Source of the DNA: Bradysia coprophila
Taxonomy: Eukaryota; Arthropoda; Insecta; Diptera; Sciaridae
Length of the DNA stretch: 64,000 nucleotides
Reading direction: 5' to 3'
NCBI RefSeq assembly: GCF_014529535.1
Contig: NW_023503409.1
Location: forward strand, 7,192,390 to 7,256,389
Of the stretch, positions 25,387 through 32,731 are shown one piece after another. The notes beneath the pieces are model-generated. The model was not told where the DNA came from. It ran no database searches and saw nothing but the letters and a program-made list of their open reading frames with translations. How positions within the stretch are numbered: position 1 is the stretch's first letter; the number at the start of each line of letters is the position of its first letter. A program made the translations under genes and the position numbers.

Positions 25387-25617
25387 ATATGTATAGAGTA
25401 TACTTTCATTGCAAGTTATGTTCGCTCATGGTTAATATTCACATAAAACATTTGTTCCGTACGTTATGCATGCAGCAGAACTGTGTATATTGTAGTAGGT
25501 ATGTATAGCATTATACAACAAATTTTCGAGACGAATTTCTTCGAACATTTTTGTAAAGAGTCTCTAGACTTTCTCATGTTCATTTTTATGACCTTTGTAC
25601 GGCGGTGACGGTACGGT

Positions 25618-25873
25618 ATCGCTTCTCGGCCTAAAGGCTAAGATCAAAGTAAGGACGCTTCAAAGTAAGTGGCTTTGGAACATATACTAATCAACTTTTT
25701 TCTTTTCCTTTCAGGTGTAGTATCTGTTCTTATTAGCTTAATATCTAATAGATCCCCTATATGGGGACATATGAATATTAAACTTATTTTTGAATACAGA
25801 CGAAGTGCTAGGAGCTTGCTCCACCTTTGTCACGGGTTGGCCAGGTATTGCAGTACCGCCTGGATCGGCCCAA
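25618..25873 (+). ncRNA. U2: U2 snRNA gene interrupted by a 66-bp spliceosomal-type intron
   Basis: U2 snRNA is the spliceosomal RNA that pairs with the intron branch site. Part 1 (25618-25648) is the canonical 5' end, ATCGCTTCTCGGCC through GATCAAA. Part 2 (25715-about 25873) starts GTGTAGTATCTGTTC, containing the GTAGTA branch-pairing box. Between them lies 25649-25714: GTAAGG donor, TACTAAT branch-like site, a pyrimidine tract and TTTCAG. Removing it joins CAAA to GTGTAG exactly as in metazoan U2, giving about 190 nt, normal U2 length. The rest is intact in structure: stem IIa ATTAG/CTAAT, stem IIb CCCC/GGGG, Sm site ATTTTTG (25786-25792), and the U2B''/U2A' stem-loop CCAGG-TATTGCAGTACCG-CCTGG. 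Substitutions relative to standard U2 are paired, arguing against simple decay. No snRNA promoter element could be fixed upstream. It could be a variant U2 or a well-preserved pseudogene. Confidence 0.9.
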
Positions 25874-26323
25874 ATAAACTTTTTCAAAAAACAAAATCAA
25901 AAGATTAGCCAAATGGTTAATTATCGTGTACGCTGGTGCACATTCCATGATAATACTCATACGCAATTTTTTGAGTAGATAATGGTGTTAGAGCTAAATC
26001 AATTCAATTTCAATTGAAATCATCATAACTCTCATATTTCTGTAGACTTTCAAATGGAATCTTAAAGAGTTACGAAAGGAGTTTTAGAGGGTTGTAGAAC
26101 TCTTTCATGACTCTCTAACTATTTGAAACACAATTCAGTGGTTTCCCCTCTCGTTTATTTGTTTCTTGAATCATTCAAAATTGGTAAATATTTTGTTAGA
26201 ATTGAAAAAAGTAACACAATTTTCGTGCGTCACATTTATTTCGAATCAATAAAAACCGTGGAGCAATCGAACATCAATCCAGTTGTGTAAAGGCTTTGCA
26301 CCTGACGTAATACAAAACCAAAA

Positions 26324-27740
26324 ATGTTGATAAAAGTGTTGTCGTTGACTTATTGTCTTCTTGAATTAACGACATACATAGACGAAACCACAGGTAGATT
26401 CGAGAGGCCAATTTTCTTTGAAAGTTTTAAGTAATTGAAATTGAATCATCGGAAGCTTCATTCCAATGTATTCGCACAAAAAGCTTCATTCCAATTTTTG
26501 CAATTCCAGCTCTCGATCCTATCAATCCCCGAGTCAAAGGGACACCATCCGTAATCGGCGTTGTAACCGACCCGTACCTCAATCGTGATTCATGTGGATC
26601 AACAAAATTTGGTTCACGAGCATTGTGGGTATGTCGGGACACAAATGTTTTCAATGCTACGTTGCCCATTATCTGCAATTCCGCATGTACGGCGACAACA
26701 AATGGCGCTCGTTTTATCCGTTAGTACCTCATAATTGCGACGGAGAGTCTGGACGACCGGGAAATCAAGCAGGAGGATGTCCAGGCAGCAGTCGTTACCC
26801 ACATTGGCCTTCATCTCCTCCACTTGTTGCATTCGACGATGGGAACACAGCGATTGCGTATACGTGGATATCAAATACCCATTTGAAACCACATTCATTG
26901 GATGCTTACGATTATGATCCCTCAACTGCACTGTATCGTGTCACTTACAAGTACGGCTCGGATAAAGGCTCCTTACCGAAGGCTGAGCTAGTTAATCCAA
27001 CATTCTGGTCGAAAAACGATTATTCATACGGATTGGCAGGAGGAGTAGTTCGCAAAAACGTTGCATATCTTTGGGGCCAAGATTCTCACGGAAAAATGGC
27101 TCTTGCTCGAGTTTCTGCACGCAGCATAGAGAACAGTGCCGGTTACGAATTTTTTGTTGGTGGCACTTGGACTAAGAAGAAGCCAGTAGTGGGCGATAGA
27201 GCTGCTTCAATTGAAAATGTGAGTGCCGGTGGACAGGGAACATACTATTGGTCGGAACACTGGCAAAGTTACGTTTGGATTGGCCAGTCGTCTCCTTCAA
27301 TCCACGCGTACTTCTACATTACCACCGCGCCAAAACCGGCAGGTCCTTGGGCGAAGCCGTCGTATTTTTATTCGGGAGAAAATGGAAATGGTATATTTCC
27401 AGCATATTCCACCCAGGCTCATCCAGGATTCTCTGACCCAGGAAAGAACGAGATATACGTGACGTACACGAAATGTGATGACCGGCCTTACGACGGCTAC
27501 TCCACGCCATTGATTCGAATCGAATGGGAAAGTATCAGTCCTAAAGGAAGCACTGGTTGCAGTGGTAAATATCAAAATGAAAATGGCTGGTGCTGGCGTT
27601 ACTGCAACGGAACCAGTGGACGGTGGTGTTACACTCGCAAGGATTGCTTATCAAAGGAGTATGTTTGCGATACAATGTCGAAATGCACAGGGCTCAGTTG
27701 TGATATCGCAGATGAAGGATGTGTAAAAGATTGTCCGTAA
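26324..27740 (+). CDS. Secreted DUF4185-like beta-propeller protein, fungal-like, frame interrupted
   Basis: A first exon 26324-26393 encodes a signal peptide (MLIKVLSLTYCLLELTTY). A GT-AG intron ends at 26509, and exon 2 continues ALDPINPRVKGTPSV, TDPYLNRDSCGS, KFGSRALWVCRDT. The second part of the family pattern, FRMYGDNKW, RYPHWPSSPPLVAFDD, VAYLWGQ, GGQGTYYWSEHW, YFYITTAPKPAGPW and AYSTQAHP, is in a different frame open from 26592 to 27740. Between LPII and RMYG (about 26670-26690) the family normally has about 30 more residues, so an out-of-frame internal deletion seems to have occurred. A 36-bp GT-AG segment there is too short to be an intron. I remember this family mainly from fungi, which would suggest horizontal transfer, but this needs a search. 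The last ~55 residues carry ten cysteines, an extra disulfide-rich tail. Function unknown. It could be a recent pseudogene. Confidence 0.6.
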
Positions 27741-29434
27741 AATATTAAAACCAGCCACTGGATTTACATCCATCATGATGGAATGTTTTAAATCCAGAAG
27801 AATTAAAATGGTTTTGGGCTTAGAACATATTTATATCAATCAAACGCAAACTTTCAAGGCAGTCAGGTCAAACGTTTGTGCAATTTAATACAATTAAGAG
27901 TGAATTGGCGAAATCTTCGCACAATTGCGATCGATAAGGTCCACGATTTTGACGAGTGATAACTCCTATCAAATCCTTGGGTCCACTGGACGAATGTAAT
28001 TATGACGCACTTGAAATCGACTCGCTTTACCCATGCGTAGTATACGAAAAGTTATGTTCATTTGAGGGTAGTTTGAAGAGTTGTTTTGGAGGAGTCTACA
28101 CCATTGTCACAAAAAGTAAAATAGACCCTGGACAGACGCTCAAAACGTGCCGGCGTTCCATAAGTTTTTGTCTTCAGGGCGTTCCTTCGTACTTTGGTGA
28201 TTTTTCTTTGGCATTTCTTCACATTCTGGCGATTTTTCTTGGTGATTCAACAAATCAGCCAAAAATGATGAATTGCTAAGAAAAGTCGTCAAAGTGTGAA
28301 GAATGGCTCAAATGTGATGAATGTCCCAAAAAACTCTTGGCGATTTGACTATGGCTATACTTTACGGCTATCTGGCAAATTACAAAGAAAGATCGACGGA
28401 TTTTTTTGAAAGTGGACCAGGCTCTGTCTGTGATTTACTGCCGCTACAGACTATGGACATACATGTGTTAGGATTCATTGGATGGGTATTGTCCAGTAGA
28501 TACGGGGCAAGCACACATATCTTACATGTTCTGAAGCATTGTTCGAAAATAATGTCTGAGCTGAAGGCCTGCAATTTGGATGAACTTCAAAAGGTTACAT
28601 CTCACACCTGGCGATTAGTGGATGCCCAATAGATCAGACATCAAAAACAGCAAAATTCGTGTATTTTCCTAAAATTAATATTTTGCTTTCTAGTGAAGGA
28701 ACGCTATCATGCTCGCACGTTAGTAAGCGGGCGTGACGCAAGTCCACTACCAAAAATGTTTTGCAGAAAATTTTTGGGGATGGCGGAGCATATTTACAGC
28801 AATTTTTTGACTTCTTTCCTTCGGCTCCAATGGCCCCAAACTAAAAATCTAGGAATCCATACGAGTTCAACGAGCTATCACATGTTACTGCAGCTTCAAA
28901 ATTGGCCGAGATATTGAACTTGAATTTTCAGATAATGCAAACCGCCTAAGTTAGTTAGTTTGTTTTACTTAGTTCCTAAACGTTTCTATAGATTTTCCTG
29001 AAAATTTGGTTATAAGCTAATAATGGCCCAAAAATCAGAATGGAATTTTCAAACATCGAAAAAAACCCATACCTTGGGAGCTGCAGCTCTCCAAAGAATT
29101 GTGCATTATTAAGTTTTTACTTCCGCTAGGTTGGTTCCTAAATTTTGGGATGACAGATGATTCCTCTGGCACTACCTAACTTCCATCGGTTTTTTTTATG
29201 GATTTGGGTTATTTTCGATATAAGTTTGCTTCAAGTTTGGTTTCTAGATTTTGGGATTCAGACTGATTTCTCTAGAATTTTTTAATTTCCATAGGGTTTT
29301 TTGATGCTGTCGAAATGACATACTTACAAAAGTGGTGAAATCAGTCAAAAAACCCTTAAAGGGTAAATGTGACGCAAGTCATTTATCTTACTTACAAAAA
29401 AACTGATATCGCTGAGGGTGACACATTGTGTGCT
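27741..29434. other. Spacer with two unrecognised open frames
   Basis: Inside the composite unit. Frames 27956-28279 and 28321-28632 (+, about 107 and 103 residues) have protein-like composition, for example DALEIDSLYPCVVYEKLC and HVLGFIGWVLSSRYG, but I recognise no domain, and neither shows splice sites that would join them. They may be exon remnants of one decayed gene. Nothing is recognised in 28920-29434. Confidence 0.35.
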
Positions 29435-29737
29435 GCAGGGCCTATTTTTCAATTTTCCTAATGAATTTTCGTGAATTTTAATGAAATTGATGAAATTTAA
29501 TGAATTTCATGAAATCTGATGAATTTTAATGAAATTCATAATATCTGATGAATTTCAAAGAATAACTTATGATTTAAACGATTTATTAGTCTGAAATATA
29601 ACAGAATTTATGTTTAAAATCGAACTATTCGATTTTGTACTTTATTTTTTCTTTGATTGTCGGATGGTTGCTCAAACACGCCTTTGAACCACTCCTGTTC
29701 ATGACTTTTACAATTTGATTTTTCACGTCGTTTCTTC

Positions 29738-29880
29738 GGCATCGGAGAATATGGCACACGCGATCATAGTATGCATCCTTTTACTACATGTAACGAAAAG
29801 TCATGACTGTGCCAGATTCACTCCTTAGAGGTGAATCTGGCACACCATCAATTTGTATGGTGTGCCAAATTACCCTACGC
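29738..29880. mobile_element. 143-bp insertion with 9-bp direct repeat CGTTTCTTC
   Basis: CGTTTCTTC occurs at 29729-29737 and 29881-29889, flanking the insert. Copy 1 has only one CGTTTCTTC near 23063 with the same outer sequence, so the empty site is preserved. The insert ends show weak inverted similarity around TGGCACAC, and its centre holds CCAGATTCACCTCT-type inverted words. It is probably a miniature DNA element. Confidence 0.75.
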
Positions 29881-30420
29881 CGTTTCTTCTTGCTTAACCA
29901 ATACTGTACAGAAGGCGTTTGCATGTTTGTATTTACGTACAAGTAGTCAGATCAAGTGTCTAGTGAAATTGTCGAACGGTCAGGGGTTTTGAACTTGTTA
30001 TACACATCTGTAAATATTATTGCTATTAACTCAAGGGGAGAATGATTACTGCAACTACTTACTGATGAACCGTTCAACATCGGCTGATTGCGGCTTTGTA
30101 GCAACAATTCTCGCCAAAACAATCTTGAATATGTTGAAATCGTTCGGATTGCATTCAATCAAAGCTCGTAAAATGTCGTGGGCTGAGACAAGCTGTTTTG
30201 TGCACATACTATATGGACTGCCCAGTCTTGACTTGTGTTTCTAAGTTCAGCATTGCGTACAAGTGGTACAAGCAATATTACAGACATAAAAAAGAACATA
30301 CGAAGCCTATCAAGGTTGGGAAAAGCAGATGGCATTTCCAAACGGTAAAAGACCACTTGCTACAAAAACATGCTAACCGGCCATCTGCCGAAACTCAACG
30401 AACGTGACAGATGAATCAGT

Positions 30421-30609
30421 GAATCGGTAAATGTGGAAGATGAATCGGTAAATGTGGAAGATGAATCGGTAAATGTGGAAGATGAATCGGTAAATGTGGA
30501 AGATGAATCGGTAAATGTGGAAGATGAATCGGTAAATGTGGAAGATGAATCGGTAAATGTGGAAGATGAATCGGTAAATGTGGAAGATGAATCGGTAAAT
30601 GTGGCAGAT
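30421..30609 (+). repeat. 21-bp minisatellite, nine units
   Basis: Nine near-perfect units GAATCGGTAAATGTGGAAGAT in tandem. Only the last unit has a substitution (GGCAGAT). Because 21 is a multiple of three, each unit encodes the heptad VEDESVN in the open frame below. Near-identity of the units indicates recent expansion. Confidence 0.95.
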
Positions 30610-30744
30610 GAGTCACTGGGATTTGATGAAAATCAAGTCGAAGTGACTTCGATTCGAGGAAAACGGCGAAGAGGAACAACAAGTTCTGTAAATGAGGTCG
30701 TTCCTCTAAAAAGATCGAGACGAGCACGAAAACTGAAAAAATAA
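30433..30744 (+). CDS. Open frame: acidic heptad repeat plus basic tail
   Basis: The frame (about 103 residues, start uncertain) consists of VEDESVN heptads followed by DESLGFDENQVEV and a strongly basic tail (RGKRRRG, LKRSRRARKLKK) resembling nuclear localisation signals. It lies in hAT-like copy 2, so it may be the C-terminal end of that element's protein, with the heptads expanded later. A stop lies directly upstream in this frame (TGA near 30410). I know no matching family and have low confidence that it is translated. Confidence 0.35.
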   Translation: MEDESVNVEDESVNVEDESVNVEDESVNVEDESVNVEDESVNVEDESVNVEDESVNVADESLGFDENQVEVTSIRGKRRRGTTSSVNEVVPLKRSRRARKLKK

Positions 30745-31008
30745 TTCCGTTTTCCTCCTGTAGGTTATTTTTTTTCCGTTTCTTGACCATCAAGATGACA
30801 TTTTTGTTGTATTCAAGTTGAAAATAAAGAGTAATGAATTTTCATCAATTTTAAGGAATTTTTATGAAATCTGATGAAATTTGATGAATTTTGATGAATT
30901 TTAATGAAATTGATGAAATTTAATGAATTTTGATGAATTCTAATGAGTTTCATGAATTTTCAAGAATTTGATGAATTTAATGAATTAAAAATAGGCCCTG
31001 ATAGACCC

Positions 31009-31676
31009 GATAATAATACTGGTCACATTAGTCTGTAACAGGTTAATGTTGAAATTTGAATGGACAAGACATTGAAAAATTATAAATAATCACAGAGTCC
31101 CTGCACATACAGTTACAGACAATGAAATTTCAGCATGAATTCGCTTCAGCTGTTGATACACACAAACAATCAAAACTGTTTTACCACTACCACGTGTGTG
31201 CGTGTAGCAGCTTCAAATATAAAACAGTTTTGATTATATGTGTTGATCAGCTGAACAAAATCATCTCATCATGTCAACGAAGGTTCAACCAAAGTATATA
31301 AACCACTGAAGGTAATGCAGACCCTCAGCGGATCAGAGTTTTCATGTATCCAAACTTTGAGGTGTGTTTCCTATGCTTACAATACATATATTTACAATGT
31401 TTGTACGCATGTTTATCGATATACAGTAAATTCACCGACGTACCAGAAAGTTAATAGAACAATATCTTGGAGACAAATTAGGCAGGACGACCCACACCTA
31501 ATCTTTACAGAATAGTCATTATCAAAATATGAGACTCACTGCGAAAAAAAACGGTCGGGAGTTCCCTATAAATCGAACCTTACCTCTGTAATGCAAAATT
31601 TTAAATTAGCTTCCCATGCTCACTTCTTACTAAATTTACGAGCGGTGAATCCTTCGCAAATTAGTAGCTTTTGAGA
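31009..31676. other. Intergenic, no gene seen
   Basis: Right flank of the composite unit. It holds an inverted pair around CAAAACTGTTTT (31171) and AAAACAGTTTTGATT (31220), and a promoter-like segment AAAGTATATAAACC at 31291, which has a diverged relative at 54021. Confidence 0.4.
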
Positions 31677-32381
31677 GGAAAAATATTCGTTTTTTTGATG
31701 ATTTCCCTGAACCAAAATCTTTTTGTGCATCCGACAACTGAAATACGACCTATTTTGCCATGATTTTTCATTAAGAAATGTCAGTTTTTCCCGAACTATA
31801 TATCGTGCGGGAAAAAACTTCATTTCTTTACGATTTATAGTGCGGGAAAAGAATTACATGAATTTTTCTATGACTATACGATTGATTAAATTTAATATGG
31901 TGAATGTGAAGTGTGTATGTTTTCAAGTAAATTGATGTGTTTTGTCTATTTCATTTGTCCGATGCACAAAACGTTGTTCGTACCTCGACAGGAAATGGAT
32001 TTTTTCAGCACACGTCCTAATTTTCCTTACTCGCTTCGCTCGTAAGGAGCGTAAACTTAGAACTGGTGCTGAAAAAATCGTCATTTCCTGTCTTGGTACG
32101 AAAAGTACTATTCTTTTAAAGGAAAACCATTAAAGCACGCAAAAATGTGATACTTTTAAAGGAAAAATTGGTTTGTGAATCATAACTTTGGGAAAGTGAA
32201 TCATTAGTTGGTTTACATAAATTTACACGATCTGCAAAGGTTTCTCCAAGTGTGATAAGTTATCACCAAAAAACAAATTTTTCCTTTAAAAGTGACATAT
32301 TTTTGAGTGCTTTAACGGTTTTACTTTTTCAAAAAAAAATATTTTGGTTCAGGCAAACCATCAAAAAACGAATATTTTTCC
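31677..32381. mobile_element. Nested palindromic MITEs
   Basis: Three inverted-repeat pairs. The outer pair is GGAAAAATATTCG through ACCAAAAT at 31677-31718 and its inverse at 32341-32381. Inside are a pair with TCGTACCTCGACAGGAAATG at 31978 and its partner ending at 32101, and a pair with CCATTAAAGCAC at 32127 and its partner ending at 32318. The two inner palindromes lie side by side. This looks like a non-autonomous fold-back element holding, or invaded by, two others. No coding content. Confidence 0.65.
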
Positions 32382-32731
32382 ACCCAAGGGTTCATCACTC
32401 TTCAAGTCACGTAATTGCTTCATCAGATCTGATGTGCGCCTGATGGCGTCAACAATCTTTTTCTTAAAATGTACGTAATTTTGAGTCAATCACTAAAGTG
32501 GACAGAAATTGTATGAAAGTTGAGCCTCCGATACAAACATTGATCAGCACACATTATCTACATCAGATATAAAATTGAATCTCTTGCTACTGTTCCACTC
32601 ACCTTAACCAACGGAATTAACAGATTATCAAAATGGTGAAGCAATTGTTGTTTCAGCAAGGTTTTCAATAGATACAGCAGCTCGTTTAAAGGGACTACTA
32701 CAGAAAACCTCATTCCTTATTGTAAAAATCT
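32382..32731. other. Spacer and 3' flank of the Gemin5 gene
   Basis: About 350 bp between the palindromic cluster and the stop codon of the minus-strand gene. It probably holds that gene's 3' UTR; no other feature was seen. Confidence 0.4.

Larger units (their letters stand above)
22742..31000. mobile_element. 8.3-kb composite hAT-like unit flanked by 8-bp direct repeat ATAGACCC
   Basis: The left border reads ATAGACCC|AGGGCCTATTTTT (22734-22741 outside) and the right border AAATAGGCCCTG|ATAGACCC (31001-31008 outside). The ends are inverted repeats (CAGGGCCTATTTTT), typical of hAT elements, which make 8-bp target duplications. A second left end, CAGGGCC at 29435, lies inside without a matching duplication of its own, so the outer pair appears to come from one insertion event. 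Inside lie copy 1 (22742-23940), several MITEs, the U2 snRNA gene, a secreted fungal-like gene and copy 2 (29435-31000). Alternatives are a single large element with an internal duplication, or a chance 8-bp match. The C next to the left border makes the boundary ambiguous by one base. Confidence 0.6.
29435..31000 (+). mobile_element. hAT-like element copy 2 (both ends present)
   Basis: Runs from CAGGGCCTATTTTTCAA (29435) to TTAAAAATAGGCCCTG (31000), 1566 bp with 14-bp TIRs. Both ends carry subterminal GATGAATTTTAATGAAATT-type repeats, a common transposase-binding arrangement in hAT elements. Short coding-like pieces (30020-30244, 30198-30407) do not make a complete transposase. It contains a nested 143-bp insertion, a 21-bp minisatellite and a basic open frame. 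The left flank (GTGTGCTG) does not match the right flank (ATAGACCC). Confidence 0.75.

Noticed and set aside
26687-26724. A GT-AG segment that would reconcile the two frames of the secreted propeller gene
   Set aside because: About 36 bp is below the practical minimum for a spliceosomal intron, and it would delete conserved RMYG residues.
30416-30793. Minus-strand frame of HLPIHLP-type repeats
   Set aside because: It is the reverse complement of the 21-bp minisatellite, not independent evidence of a protein.
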